Source of the DNA: Sphingobium fontiphilum
Lineage (GTDB): Bacteria; Pseudomonadota; Alphaproteobacteria; Sphingomonadales; Sphingomonadaceae
NCBI RefSeq assembly: GCF_014196635.1
Contig: NZ_JACIEB010000004.1
Span: 186,001 to 250,000 of the forward strand
DNA: 64,000 nt
Direction of reading: 5' to 3'
Made by a program: the position numbers and the translations under genes. The notes under the pieces were generated by a model. The model saw only the letters and a program-made list of their open reading frames with translations. It was not told where the DNA came from and made no database searches. Positions 17,938 through 26,544 of this stretch are shown piece after piece. Every line of letters starts with the position of its first letter. Within the stretch, counting starts at the first letter, position 1.

Positions 17938-18248
17938 AGCTGCTCTGGACGCTGGACGCGCGTCAGGACCGCAGGGATATTGGCGAGCATATCGCGAAGG
18001 AAAATCCGGCGGCCGCCATCATGATGGACGAAATCTTCTCGCAGAGGGCGCGAACTTTGATCGATCACCCTGCGATGGGCCGCCCTGGACGGGTAGTCGA
18101 TACGCGCGAGTTGACCGTCCATCGCAACTATTTGCTTATCTATGATGTCACCGGAGACAATATACGCATCCTGCGCATACTGCATGCGCGCCGTCAGTGG
18201 CCGCCGTCTCAGAAGCTCGCCACGACCGCACAAAGTAGCGATAGCTGA
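17934..18248 (+). CDS. RelE/ParE-superfamily toxin
   Basis: 104 residues from GTG at 17934, overlapping the antitoxin stop by 4 bases. It is the ParE/RelE fold in outline: TLDARQDRRDIGEHIAKENPAAAIMMDEI, LIDHPAMGRPGRVVDTRELTVHRNYLLIYDV and a C-terminal RILRILHARRQWP. ParE-like members poison gyrase and RelE-like members cut mRNA on ribosomes; this sequence alone does not decide. The 3' end overlaps the convergent membrane protein gene by 40 bp. Confidence 0.88.
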   Translation: MKLLWTLDARQDRRDIGEHIAKENPAAAIMMDEIFSQRARTLIDHPAMGRPGRVVDTRELTVHRNYLLIYDVTGDNIRILRILHARRQWPPSQKLATTAQSSDS

Positions 18249-18529
18249 GCCACCAGCAGCCAAAATGGCGTGGCCATGACCCAGCGTCGCTTCAGCCACC
18301 AATATAGCGGCAAAGCCAAGAACATGCCCAGCCAGAAGATCAAAGGGAACACAACAGCAGCGAGAGCCAGTGTTCGCAAAAGGGCGGCAGTCCCCCCGGA
18401 TTGAGACCAGACTGGCGAGAAACCGATGCCGAGTGGCGACATCCACAAGAAGAACGATATCGGCAAGCCAAGCAACGCGGCGACCGTCCAGCGCAGCAGA
18501 AACCCTCCCCAATCGCGGGAGGGGGGCAT
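18209..18529 (-). CDS. Hypothetical membrane protein
   Basis: 106 residues from ATG at 18529 (GTG at 18532 is an alternative), joined to the sspB stop by a TGATG overlap. Three hydrophobic stretches (WTVAALLGLPISFFLWMS, LLRTLALAAVVFPLIFWLGMFLALPLYWWL, FWLLVAQLSLLCAVVA). No family recognised. It overlaps the toxin gene at its 3' end. Confidence 0.65.
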   Translation of the reverse strand: MPPSRDWGGFLLRWTVAALLGLPISFFLWMSPLGIGFSPVWSQSGGTAALLRTLALAAVVFPLIFWLGMFLALPLYWWLKRRWVMATPFWLLVAQLSLLCAVVASF

Positions 18530-19008
18530 CACTTCTTCTTGCCGAAATCCACCGTCACGACGTTGGAGCCATCTTCGCTGGTCACCTGCGGCGCGTCGTT
18601 TTCGGCCTCGTCATGGGGTTCGGGCGCTTCGTCGTCGGCCTGGGCCTGGAATTGCAGCGCGAAATTGACCGCCGGGTCGACGAAGGCGGTGATCGCGGCG
18701 AAGGGGATGGTCAGCAGCGCGGCGACCTGATTGAAGGTCAGGCTGACCTGAAACTGGTCGTCGCTGACCTTCAAGTCCCAGAATTTATTCTGCAGCACGA
18801 TCGTCATTTCGTCGGGAAAACGCTCGATCAGGCGCCGGGGGATGTCGACGCCCGCCGCCTGAGTCTTGAACGTGATGTAGAAATGGTGGCTGCCCGGCAG
18901 GCCGCCGGTCCGCTCCACTTCGCCCAATACCCGGCCGACCACAGCGCGCAGGGCCTCCTGCACGATTTCGTCATAGGGAATCAGGCTGTCGGGCAGGTCG
19001 TCGCTCAT
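18529..19008 (-). CDS. sspB: SspB-alpha, ClpXP adaptor
   Basis: 159 residues from ATG at 19008. Alphaproteobacterial SspB delivers ssrA-tagged and some regulatory proteins to ClpXP. Core segments: LIPYDEIVQEALRAVVGRVL, GSHHFYITFKTQAAGVDIPRRLIERFPDEMTIVLQNKFWDLKVSDDQF. An acidic linker is followed by the ClpX-binding tail VVTVDFGKKK. It is divergent from hisB. Confidence 0.93.
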   Translation of the reverse strand: MSDDLPDSLIPYDEIVQEALRAVVGRVLGEVERTGGLPGSHHFYITFKTQAAGVDIPRRLIERFPDEMTIVLQNKFWDLKVSDDQFQVSLTFNQVAALLTIPFAAITAFVDPAVNFALQFQAQADDEAPEPHDEAENDAPQVTSEDGSNVVTVDFGKKK

Positions 19009-19094
19009 GACGCCCTGTCCTAACGCGGCGATGCGGCGGGTCAAGTGCGCGGGGCGCATTGCATGGCGCGCGCGACACGTTATAGGGCGCAGCC

Positions 19095-19682
19095 ATGCGC
19101 AAGGCTGAAATCCACCGCAACACCGCGGAAACGCGGATCGACGTTACCGTCAATCTGGACGGCGCGGGGCATTATGCCGTGTCGACCGGCATCGGCTTTC
19201 TCGATCATATGATCGAACAATTGTCGCGCCATTCGCTGATCGACATGGATGTGAAGACGGTGGGCGACCTTCATGTCGACCAGCATCACACGACCGAGGA
19301 TACCGCCATCGCCATTGGCGAAGCCGTGGCCAAGGCGCTGGGCGACAAGCGCGGCATCAGCCGTTACGGCACCGCCTATGCCCCGATGGACGAGACGCTG
19401 ACCCGCGTGTCGCTCGACATTTCGGGCCGTCCCTGGCTGGTGTTCAAGGCGCCCTTCACGGTCGCGCGGCTGGGCGAATGGGATACCGAGCTGATCGAAC
19501 ACTGGTTCCACAGCTTCGCGCAGGCGGCGGGCATCACCCTGCATGTCGAAAATCTCTATGGCGGCAACAACCACCATATCGTCGAAAGCTGTTTCAAGGG
19601 GCTGGCCCGCGCGCTGCGCCAGGCGGTGGAGATCGACCCGCGCAAGGCCGACGCGATCCCGTCGACCAAGGGGATGCTGTGA
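19095..19682 (+). CDS. hisB: Imidazoleglycerol-phosphate dehydratase
   Basis: 195 residues, monofunctional HisB. It dehydrates imidazole-glycerol phosphate to imidazole-acetol phosphate in histidine synthesis. Manganese-site motifs [42 protein letters not shown] and [18 protein letters not shown] are present. Stop overlaps the GTG start of hisH. Confidence 0.97.
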   Translation: MRKAEIHRNTAETRIDVTVNLDGAGHYAVSTGIGFLDHMIEQLSRHSLIDMDVKTVGDLHVDQHHTTEDTAIAIGEAVAKALGDKRGISRYGTAYAPMDETLTRVSLDISGRPWLVFKAPFTVARLGEWDTELIEHWFHSFAQAAGITLHVENLYGGNNHHIVESCFKGLARALRQAVEIDPRKADAIPSTKGML

Positions 19683-20293
19683 CCACCGCGCTCATCGATT
19701 ATGGCGCGGGCAATCTTCATTCGGTCCATAATGCGCTGAACAGGGCGGGGGCGACCGACGCGCGCATCACCGCCGATCCCGATGTCGTGCGCGCCGCCGA
19801 CCGCATCGTGCTGCCGGGCGTGGGGGCGTTTCGCGCCTGTCGCGACGCGCTGGTCGCGATCCCCGGCATGGTGGAGGCGATGAACGAGGCGGTGGGCGCG
19901 CGCGGCGTCCCCTTCCTCGGCGTGTGCGTCGGGATGCAGTTGCTGGCCGACGCGGGCGAGGAGTTTGGCCGCCATCAGGGGCTGGGCTGGATTCCCGGCA
20001 CGGTGCGGCTGATCGAACCGGCCGACCCGGCGGTCAAGGTGCCGCATATGGGGTGGAACGATGTCCGCCTGATCGGCGCGCCGCCGCTGCTGGAGCCGGG
20101 CGAGGCCTATTTTCTGCACAGCTATCATTTTGTCGCCGACGACGAAGCCCATGTCGCGGCGGTGACCGACCATGGCGGGCCGCTGGTCGCCGCGGTCGCC
20201 CGCGACACCATCATCGGTTGCCAGTTTCACCCGGAAAAGAGCCAGGGCTATGGCCTTTCCTTCCTGTCCCGTTTTCTGGAGTGGCGTCCATGA
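19679..20293 (+). CDS. hisH: Imidazole glycerol phosphate synthase, glutaminase subunit
   Basis: 204 residues from GTG at 19679 (GTGA overlap with hisB). Class I glutamine amidotransferase: nucleophile in [13 protein letters not shown], oxyanion region [14 protein letters not shown], catalytic His/Glu in [13 protein letters not shown]. It supplies ammonia to HisF, which is not encoded in the window. Ends with an ATGA overlap into hisA. Confidence 0.97.
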   Translation: MTTALIDYGAGNLHSVHNALNRAGATDARITADPDVVRAADRIVLPGVGAFRACRDALVAIPGMVEAMNEAVGARGVPFLGVCVGMQLLADAGEEFGRHQGLGWIPGTVRLIEPADPAVKVPHMGWNDVRLIGAPPLLEPGEAYFLHSYHFVADDEAHVAAVTDHGGPLVAAVARDTIIGCQFHPEKSQGYGLSFLSRFLEWRP

Positions 20294-21027
20294 GCCTGAT
20301 CGTCTTTCCCGCCATCGACCTGAAAGGCGGCCAGGTCGTCCGTCTGGCCGAAGGCGACATGAACCGCGCCACCGTCTATGGCGACGATCCCGCCGCCCAG
20401 GCGCTGCTCTTCGCCGACGCGGGCGCGCAGCATCTGCATGTCGTCGATCTGGACGGCAGCTTTGCGGGCCATGCGGTCAATGCCGCAGCGGTGGAAGCCA
20501 TCGTCGCCGCCTTTCCCGGCCATGTTCAACTGGGCGGCGGCATACGCAACCGGGAAGCGGTGGAACGCTGGTTCGACCTGGGCGTGTCGCGCATCGTCAT
20601 CGGCACGGCGGCGCTCAAGGATCCCACCTTCGTCAAGGCGGCGGCGCGCGACTTTCCCGGCGGCATCGTCGTCGCGGTCGATGCGCGCGACGGTTTCGTC
20701 GCGACCGACGGCTGGGCGGAAAAATCCGACATGCCCGTCGTCGACCTCGCCCGCCGGTTCGAGGATGCGGGCGTCGCCAGCCTGCTCTTCACCGATGTCG
20801 GTCGCGACGGGCTGCTCAAGGGCTGCAATATCGACGCGACCGTCGACCTCGCCCGCGCCACCGCGATCCCCGTGATCGCCAGCGGCGGCGTGGCGGGCAT
20901 CGCCGACATTCGCATCCTCAGCCTGCACGCGGACGAGGGCATCGAAGGCGTCATCACCGGCCGCGCGCTTTACGACGGCCGTCTCGACCTTCGGGCCGCG
21001 CTGGCGGTGGCGCGGGCGGCGGCCTGA
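20290..21027 (+). CDS. hisA: ProFAR isomerase
   Basis: 245 residues, (beta/alpha)8 barrel. It isomerises ProFAR to PRFAR in histidine synthesis. Catalytic Asp in PAIDLKGGQVVRL and in LFTDVGRDGLLKG; phosphate-binding loops QLGGGIRN and IASGGVAG. Third gene of a tight hisB-hisH-hisA operon that ends here instead of continuing into hisF. Confidence 0.97.
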   Translation: MSLIVFPAIDLKGGQVVRLAEGDMNRATVYGDDPAAQALLFADAGAQHLHVVDLDGSFAGHAVNAAAVEAIVAAFPGHVQLGGGIRNREAVERWFDLGVSRIVIGTAALKDPTFVKAAARDFPGGIVVAVDARDGFVATDGWAEKSDMPVVDLARRFEDAGVASLLFTDVGRDGLLKGCNIDATVDLARATAIPVIASGGVAGIADIRILSLHADEGIEGVITGRALYDGRLDLRAALAVARAAA

Positions 21028-21033
21028 ACGGCG

Positions 21034-21492
21034 TCAGCCGGCCATCCATTCGTCGATGGCGGGCTTGAGGTCCATCAACACCAGTTCGATCAGCATGCCG
21101 CCCATCGGCGCTTCCAGATAGGCGATCATGCCATAGCCGTCCTGCGGCGCGGCGTTGGCAGCGCGCACGGTCCAGCCCTGCGCCACCAGCGCGTCGGCTT
21201 CGGCGCGCAGGTCGTCGACCCACAGGCCGATATGGCGGGCGTCGGGCGCACGGCGCGGGTCATAGAAACCGCCGGTGCCCTGCACGATTTCCATCGCGAC
21301 CGGAGACCCCACCGAATAGGTCGCGCGCACGCGCACTTCATGGCTTCCCTCTTCGGGCGTCCAGAAGGGCAGCGGGTCGAACTCCCGGATCGGCGCCCAG
21401 CGGAGGCCCAGCGACGCGCCGACGCTGGCGCAGGCGGCGTCGATGTCGGCCACGGCCATGCCGGTGTGATAGATGCGCGAAAGGTTGATCAT
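21034..21492 (-). CDS. VOC-family (glyoxalase/bleomycin-resistance) protein
   Basis: 152 residues from ATG at 21492. Two beta-alpha-beta-beta-beta halves: INLSRIYHTGMAVADIDAACASVGASLGLRW, and ARHIGLWVDDLRAEADALVAQGW...MIAYLEAPMGGMLIELV. Potential metal ligands are His9, His near 94 and Glu near 138. Substrate unknown. It sits convergently where hisF might be expected. Confidence 0.85.
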   Translation of the reverse strand: MINLSRIYHTGMAVADIDAACASVGASLGLRWAPIREFDPLPFWTPEEGSHEVRVRATYSVGSPVAMEIVQGTGGFYDPRRAPDARHIGLWVDDLRAEADALVAQGWTVRAANAAPQDGYGMIAYLEAPMGGMLIELVLMDLKPAIDEWMAG

Positions 21493-21724
21493 GCAGCGGC
21501 TCCTCATCCCGTTTGGCGATCCTTTTAGGCGCTTGCGGCGGATCAGGCGACCTGACGACTCTGGCAGGTGTGGAATGCATGGGGCGCTATTGGCGAATAC
21601 AATTTGCGACAAAAACAGGCCCGTTGTGACATAAAGTCGGGACAGTCATGGCGGAAAAGGCCCTCATGGACAGGGCGACGGGCCTTGTCTCCCCTGGATG
21701 AGACCCCGAAAGGACAAACGGATC

Positions 21725-22363
21725 ATGTTGCGCAAATTTTTCATGACGGTGGCGGTCGGTTCGCTGGCGGTCGGCGGTCTGGCCGCCACCCACCTCGCCT
21801 TCGCCCAGCCCGAAGGCCCCGGCGGCATGCGCGGCGGCCCGATGGCGATGGCCGACGCGAACAAGGACGGCAATCTGACCAAGGCGGAACTGACCGCCGC
21901 GCTCGACGCCCGCTTCAAGACGATGGACGCGAACGGCGATGGCAAAGTGACGAAGGAAGAACGCGCGGCGATGCGCCAGGCGCGTTTCGACGAACGCTTC
22001 GCCAAGATGGACGGCGACGGCAATGGCCAGATCAGCAAGGCGGAATTTGCCGCCGCGCATGAAGCCCGCATGGGCGGACGCGGTCCGCAAGCCGATGGCC
22101 AGCACGGCCCCGGCCACAGGATGCGCGGCCATCGCGGCCATGGCGGTCCGATGATGGGCATGATGGGCGGTCGCGCCGACGCCGACAAGGACGGCGTGCT
22201 GACCCGCGCCGAATTCATGGCCGGGCCGGTGGCCATGTTCGACAAGGCCGACGCGAACAAGGACGGCGCCGTCACCGCCGATGAACGCAAGGCCGCGTTC
22301 GAAGCGATGCGCGGCGCGGCCAAGGACCGTCGCGGCCCGCCCCCGCCGCCCGCGCAGAACTGA
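21725..22363 (+). CDS. Exported EF-hand protein
   Basis: 212 residues from ATG at 21725 with a signal peptide (FFMTVAVGSLAVGGLAATHLAFA). Five Dx(D/N)xDG-type calcium loops: DANKDGNLTKAE, DANGDGKVTKEE, DGDGNGQISKAE, DADKDGVLTRAE, DANKDGAVTADE, with a His/Gly/Met-rich linker (GHRMRGHRGHGG) in the middle that could bind transition metals. It precedes a two-component pair across a strong hairpin. Probably a periplasmic metal-binding or sensing protein. Confidence 0.85.
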   Translation: MLRKFFMTVAVGSLAVGGLAATHLAFAQPEGPGGMRGGPMAMADANKDGNLTKAELTAALDARFKTMDANGDGKVTKEERAAMRQARFDERFAKMDGDGNGQISKAEFAAAHEARMGGRGPQADGQHGPGHRMRGHRGHGGPMMGMMGGRADADKDGVLTRAEFMAGPVAMFDKADANKDGAVTADERKAAFEAMRGAAKDRRGPPPPPAQN

Positions 22364-22419
22364 TGGCGGCGGGCGGGATGCGGCGCGCGCCCCCTTGCGT
22401 CGCATCGCCGTCCGCAGCG

Positions 22420-22456
22420 GGAAAGGGCGAAGGCCAACACCGCCTTCGCCCTTTCC
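22420..22456 (+). terminator. Strong hairpin after EF-hand gene
   Basis: Perfect 15-bp stem (22420-22434 with 22442-22456, both arms built on GAAAGGGCGAAGGC) and a 7-base loop. There is no clear U-tract, so it may attenuate or protect mRNA ends rather than fully terminate before the response regulator gene. Confidence 0.6.
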
Positions 22457-22486
22457 ACCCATTCCAACCCGTGACATGAGACAGGC

Positions 22487-23206
22487 ATGAGCGAACGCCC
22501 CCATTTGCTGCTGGTCGACGATGAACGGTCGATCCGCGAACCGCTGGCCCAATATCTCTCCCGCAACGGCTTTCGCGTGACGGCGGTCGACAATGCGGCG
22601 GAGGCGCGGTTGCGGCTGAAGGCGAACGCCATCGACCTGGTCGTGCTCGACATCATGATGCCGGGCGAGGACGGGCTGTCGCTGTGCCGCCATATCCGCG
22701 AAACCAGCGAGATTCCGGTGATCCTGCTGACGGCGAAGTCGGAAGAGACCGACCGTATCGTCGGGCTTGAGATGGGCGCCGACGATTATGTGCTCAAACC
22801 CTTTTCCCCGCGCGAACTGGTCGCCCGGATCAAGGTGATCTTTCGCCGGGTCGCGACCGGCGGCCAGCGGGTGACCGCGCCCGATGGCGCGACATACGCC
22901 TTTGCCGACTGGCTGCTGAAGACGCAGGAGCGCACGCTGGTGGACAGCGAGGGCGTGTCGCTGCCGCTGTCGACCGCCGAATATAACCTCATGCTCGCCT
23001 TCGCCACGCGGCCCAACCAGGTGCTGAGCCGCGACCAGTTGCTCGACATCACCCAGGGGCGGGAGGCCAACGCCTTCGACCGGGCGATCGACAACCAGAT
23101 CAGCCGCCTGCGCAAGAAGATCGAGCCGGACCCGAAAAACCCGACCCTTATCAAGACCGTCTGGGGCGGCGGCTACACCTTGTCCGCTGACGTGCGCAAG
23201 CTGTGA
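22487..23206 (+). CDS. OmpR/PhoB-family response regulator
   Basis: 239 residues. Receiver with D11/D12, phospho-acceptor D55 (VVLDIMMPGEDG), T82, K104 (LKPFSP); C-terminal winged helix (LSTAEYNLMLAFATRPNQVLSRDQLLDITQGREANAFDRAIDNQISRLRKKI). The partner kinase follows with a GTGA overlap. Closest in style to OmpR/EnvZ-type envelope systems; the stimulus is unknown. Confidence 0.93.
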   Translation: MSERPHLLLVDDERSIREPLAQYLSRNGFRVTAVDNAAEARLRLKANAIDLVVLDIMMPGEDGLSLCRHIRETSEIPVILLTAKSEETDRIVGLEMGADDYVLKPFSPRELVARIKVIFRRVATGGQRVTAPDGATYAFADWLLKTQERTLVDSEGVSLPLSTAEYNLMLAFATRPNQVLSRDQLLDITQGREANAFDRAIDNQISRLRKKIEPDPKNPTLIKTVWGGGYTLSADVRKL

Positions 23207-24543
23207 CATTGCCGCGCCCCCTTCCCCGAACGCTGGTCGGACAGGTGATCCTGCTGGTCGCGCTGGCCCTGTTCGTGGCGCAGGCGATCAATTTCGCGCT
23301 GCTGCTGCAGGAACGCAATCGCCTGCAACTCACCGGCCAGACCGCGCCCGCCGTCTATCGCATCGTCGATGCGCTGGATGCGCGCGGCGAGCGGGAGGAC
23401 GAACCGCGTCGCGCACGCTTTGTCGAGGGCGCGCCGACTCTGGAGGGAGAGGAGCGGCCCGACATCGCCCGCCGAGCGACGACGATGTTCAGCGACATCG
23501 GCCTCGCCATCCATAGCGTTCGCGCGGTCGAGCATCGGCGCGTCCTGCCGCTGCGGCGGTGGGAAAAAATCCGTATGCGCGCCACCGGAACCCATGAAAA
23601 CCCGCGGCGCGGCGGTTCCATCATGCTCGCCGCCGAATATGAAAAAGGCCGATGGGTCATCGCCGAAGCGCGGCTGGCCGGGCCGCCGCCGCGTTTTGGC
23701 GGCTGGCTGATCGGGCAGACGCTGATCCTCTATATCATCGTCCTGCTGCCCCTGCTGTGGGTCGGGCGTCGGCTCGCGCGGCCGTTGCGGCAACTGACCG
23801 GCGCGGCGCGGCAGTTCGCGCGCACGGGCGCGGCCGACCCGGTCGACGAAGGCGGGCCGGGCGATGTGCGCGACCTGACCACCGCGTTCAACGCCATGCG
23901 CGCGCGGATCATCGCCATGCTGGATGAAAAGGACAGGATGCTGGGCGCCATCGGCCATGACCTGCGCACGCCGCTCGCCTCGCTGCGGGTCCGCGCCGAA
24001 TCGGTGGAGGATGAGGGCGAGCGCACGCGCATGTCGCAAACCATCGACGAAATGAACCGGATGCTGGAGGACATATTGTCGCTCGCCCGCGCCGGGCGCA
24101 GCACGGAGGAGCCGCAGAAGGTCGACCTTGCCTCGCTCGCCGACGCGGTGGTGGAGGATTTCGTCGAACTGGGATCGCCCGTCGACATGGCCGACAGCGA
24201 CCGGGCGGTGGCGCTCGTCCGCCCGCAGCAGATTCGCCGGGCGCTGCGCAACCTCATCGAAAACGCCATCGTCTATGGCGACCGCGCCCATGTGACGGTG
24301 GCGCGCGAGGGCGACATGATCCGCCTGACGGTGGCCGACGAAGGGCCGGGCATAGCCGAGGACCGGATGGACGAGATGCTGGAGCCCTTCACCCGGATGG
24401 AAGGATCACGCAACCGCGAAACCGGCGGCGCGGGCCTTGGCCTGGCGCTGGTCCGCGCGATCATGGCCGAACATCATGGCCAGTTGCGCCTCGCCAACCG
24501 CCCCGAAGGCGGGCTGGAGGCCAGTCTGGTCCTGCCGGGCTGA
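23203..24543 (+). CDS. Membrane sensor histidine kinase (EnvZ-like layout)
   Basis: 446 residues from GTG at 23203. Membrane span near 13-33, a periplasmic domain of about 130 residues, a second span near 168-186, HAMP (about 187-240), the phospho-acceptor H-box GHDLRTPLASLR (His252), and an ATPase with NLIENAIVYGD, DEGPGI and GGAGLGLALVRAI. It phosphorylates the regulator just upstream. The upstream EF-hand protein makes a metal or envelope cue plausible but unproven. Confidence 0.93.
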   Translation: MTLPRPLPRTLVGQVILLVALALFVAQAINFALLLQERNRLQLTGQTAPAVYRIVDALDARGEREDEPRRARFVEGAPTLEGEERPDIARRATTMFSDIGLAIHSVRAVEHRRVLPLRRWEKIRMRATGTHENPRRGGSIMLAAEYEKGRWVIAEARLAGPPPRFGGWLIGQTLILYIIVLLPLLWVGRRLARPLRQLTGAARQFARTGAADPVDEGGPGDVRDLTTAFNAMRARIIAMLDEKDRMLGAIGHDLRTPLASLRVRAESVEDEGERTRMSQTIDEMNRMLEDILSLARAGRSTEEPQKVDLASLADAVVEDFVELGSPVDMADSDRAVALVRPQQIRRALRNLIENAIVYGDRAHVTVAREGDMIRLTVADEGPGIAEDRMDEMLEPFTRMEGSRNRETGGAGLGLALVRAIMAEHHGQLRLANRPEGGLEASLVLPG

Positions 24544-24658
24544 TCATGGGCCGACGTTCGTTCTATCCGGTGGGGAGGGATAGGCGGGGCATCCGCCAGC
24601 GATCAGAACCGGTCGATCACCAGCGCAACGGTCGATCCCAGAACCGGCATCTCTCCAT

Positions 24659-24752
24659 CGTCATCCCGGACTTGATCCGGGATCCATTTGCGCAACGGTC
24701 ACGATCCTGCGAAAAGTTGAGCCAATGGATCCTGACTTTCGTCAGGATGACG
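24659..24752. repeat. 94-bp double-hairpin inverted-repeat element, copy 2
   Basis: Ends are CGTCATCC and GGATGACG. The left arm folds as CCCGGAC-TTGA-TCCGGG and the right arm as TCCTGAC-TTTC-GTCAGGA. The right arm is the reverse complement of the left arm of the copy at 3852-3934, so it is the same family in opposite orientation. Confidence 0.8.
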
Positions 24753-24792
24753 GCAGGAGCGATATGGCGGGTAGCGAACAAGGTAAGTCATT

Positions 24793-24968
24793 CCTTCTCC
24801 CTTGGAGGGAGAAGGATATGGAGCCTTACCGCGCAGCGGTCAGGCGGAGCTGGATGAGGGGGTCCGACGCTGGTCGTGCGCGATTGCAGGAGGTCATCAC
24901 ACCCTCACCCAGCTACGACTAGGCTGCAAGCAGCCAAGTCTGCGCAGCCCTCTCCCTCAGGGAGAGGG
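24793..24968. repeat. Cluster of short GC-rich hairpin repeats
   Basis: Three hairpins: CCTTCTCCCT-TGG-AGGGAGAAGG (24793-24815), GGCTGC-AA-GCAGCC (24922-24935) and CCCTCTCCC-TCA-GGGAGAGGG (24948-24968). The first and last resemble the repeats around the DUF559 gene near 2 kb. Confidence 0.7.
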
Positions 24969-25066
24969 GTAGGAGGGGGCGTCCGCCAACGACGATTTGC
25001 AGTCGTCCATAGTTACCGAAGCCAAGCCCGATAGCCGACCTCGCAAAGATCTGCTAAGGATGCGGC

Positions 25067-25450
25067 ATGGCCAAAACCAACTATTTGGGTATGACGTTGA
25101 ACGAACGCTTGTTTACAGCGGGTATCCTTGATGAGTTCGATGCAGCAATCGACGATAATAATAGGGCGAGGGTCGTCGAACTACTCGGCTCAGTTGAGGT
25201 CGACAATCCTCACGGAATAGCCGACAGCCTACTTGGTTCAGGCTATGTATGTTGGTTTTGTGGCGAAGGAATCGAGCAACATGGTCGTCAGGCGTTAGCG
25301 ATTGGTCTTAGCGATCTCTGGTCCGATCAATGTGACGAGCCGCCGACACAAATAATCTACGCCCATTTCGACTGCGCGCAAAAGCGCATGGGGGGATCGT
25401 CAATGGCTTTGGAGCAAGTCGTTTTGTTTCCGCCTGCTCCCGAAACCTGA
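25067..25450 (+). CDS. Orphan hypothetical protein, lower GC
   Basis: 127 residues. Acidic N-terminal half (EFDAAIDDNNRARVVELLGSVEVDNP) and a possible metal site CWFCGEGIEQH...HFDC. Codon use is clearly more AT-rich than in its neighbours and it lies beside a repeat cluster, suggesting recent acquisition. Function unknown. Confidence 0.65.
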   Translation: MAKTNYLGMTLNERLFTAGILDEFDAAIDDNNRARVVELLGSVEVDNPHGIADSLLGSGYVCWFCGEGIEQHGRQALAIGLSDLWSDQCDEPPTQIIYAHFDCAQKRMGGSSMALEQVVLFPPAPET

Positions 25451-25488
25451 CGGTCGTCAATCCACCCCTTCTCGTCACCCCGCCCTGC

Positions 25489-26541
25489 TCAATGCTTGCC
25501 CGGCTTGTTTTCCGTGCCTGGCGCGGTCGGGTTCATCAGCTTGACGCCTTGCGGCAGGGCGGTGCCGCCCATGTCCAGCCGGGTCGCCTGCGCCTTGGCC
25601 AGCCGCATGGGATCGTCGCGCTCGGCGACCGCCGCCCTGGTTTCCTCGTCCAGCCCGTCGTCCTCGGCGTCCTTCGCGCCGTTGCGGCTCCACGCCAGGA
25701 TGATCGACATGCGCCGGTTGCGCGGGTCATAGGCGTCGCCCTTGATATAGGGGTCGCGGTCGGCGACGCCCTCGATCCGGGCAAAGCGTTCGTTGCCGAT
25801 GCCGCTCTCGCTCAGCGCCTTGCGGGTCGCTTCGGCGCGGGCGGATGACAGCATCCAGTTGTTCATGGTCCGCCCATTGGCATAGGGCAGGCCGTCGGTA
25901 TGGCCGCGCACGATGACGTCGTTGGGCATCGTCTCCAATACCTGCGCCACTTCGCCGATCAGCGTGCGGGCGGCGGGCAACAGCCGGTCGGTGGCCATGG
26001 CGAACATGGCGAAATCCGCCTCGTCGATCAGGTCGATGCGCAGCCCCTCGCGGGTTTCGGTGAAGCGCACATTCTTGCGCAGCTTGCCCATGCCGCGGCG
26101 GTTCATCCGCGCTTCCAGTTCCTTCTTGATCGATTCGAACTTGGCGCGGTCGGCGGCTTTCATGTTCTTGCCACCCTGTTCCTTGGTGCCGCTGGCGTCG
26201 CGCGGGATGGTGATGGACAAATTGCCCTGACCCCCGGTGGTCGGATAATTTTCCTTGCCCATGATGCTGTCGCCGCCCAGCAGGCCGGTCGATCCGGCGG
26301 AGGCGGCCTTCAACTCGACCAGCGTCGGCGTGAAATAGTCGGCCAGCGCCTTGCGCTGTTTCTCGGTCGTCGCGCCCAGCAGCCACATCAGCAGGAAGAA
26401 CGCCATCATCGCCGTCACGAAGTCGGCATAGGCGACCTTCCACGCGCCGCCATGATGGCCGCCATGGCCTTCGACGATGATCTTCTTGACGATGATCGGC
26501 CGGGGTTCCGGCTCGTTCGCCCCGCGTTTCTTCTCCGCCAT
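25489..26541 (-). CDS. motB: Flagellar stator protein MotB
   Basis: 350 residues. Single N-terminal span with the proton-binding Asp40 (KVAYADFVTAMMAFFLLMWLLG), a long linker including a plug-like region, and a C-terminal OmpA-like peptidoglycan-binding domain (VIVRGHTDGLPYANG...NWMLSSARAEATRKAL). With MotA it forms the ion-driven stator. It starts 3 bp after motA ends. Confidence 0.96.
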   Translation of the reverse strand: MAEKKRGANEPEPRPIIVKKIIVEGHGGHHGGAWKVAYADFVTAMMAFFLLMWLLGATTEKQRKALADYFTPTLVELKAASAGSTGLLGGDSIMGKENYPTTGGQGNLSITIPRDASGTKEQGGKNMKAADRAKFESIKKELEARMNRRGMGKLRKNVRFTETREGLRIDLIDEADFAMFAMATDRLLPAARTLIGEVAQVLETMPNDVIVRGHTDGLPYANGRTMNNWMLSSARAEATRKALSESGIGNERFARIEGVADRDPYIKGDAYDPRNRRMSIILAWSRNGAKDAEDDGLDEETRAAVAERDDPMRLAKAQATRLDMGGTALPQGVKLMNPTAPGTENKPGKH

Positions 26542-26544
26542 GGC

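Larger units (their letters stand above)
24544..25066. other. Intergenic region made largely of repeats
   Basis: No convincing gene. It holds the double-hairpin element at 24659-24752 and a cluster of short hairpins at 24793-24968. The short open frames here are made of repeat sequence and show no protein-like features. Confidence 0.7.

Noticed and set aside
24546-24922. Short open frames between the histidine kinase and 25067
   Set aside because: They are composed of the two repeat families and have no plausible protein features.
24793-24968. Hairpin cluster as a CRISPR array
   Set aside because: There are no regularly spaced identical repeats and no cas genes; the hairpins differ in sequence.
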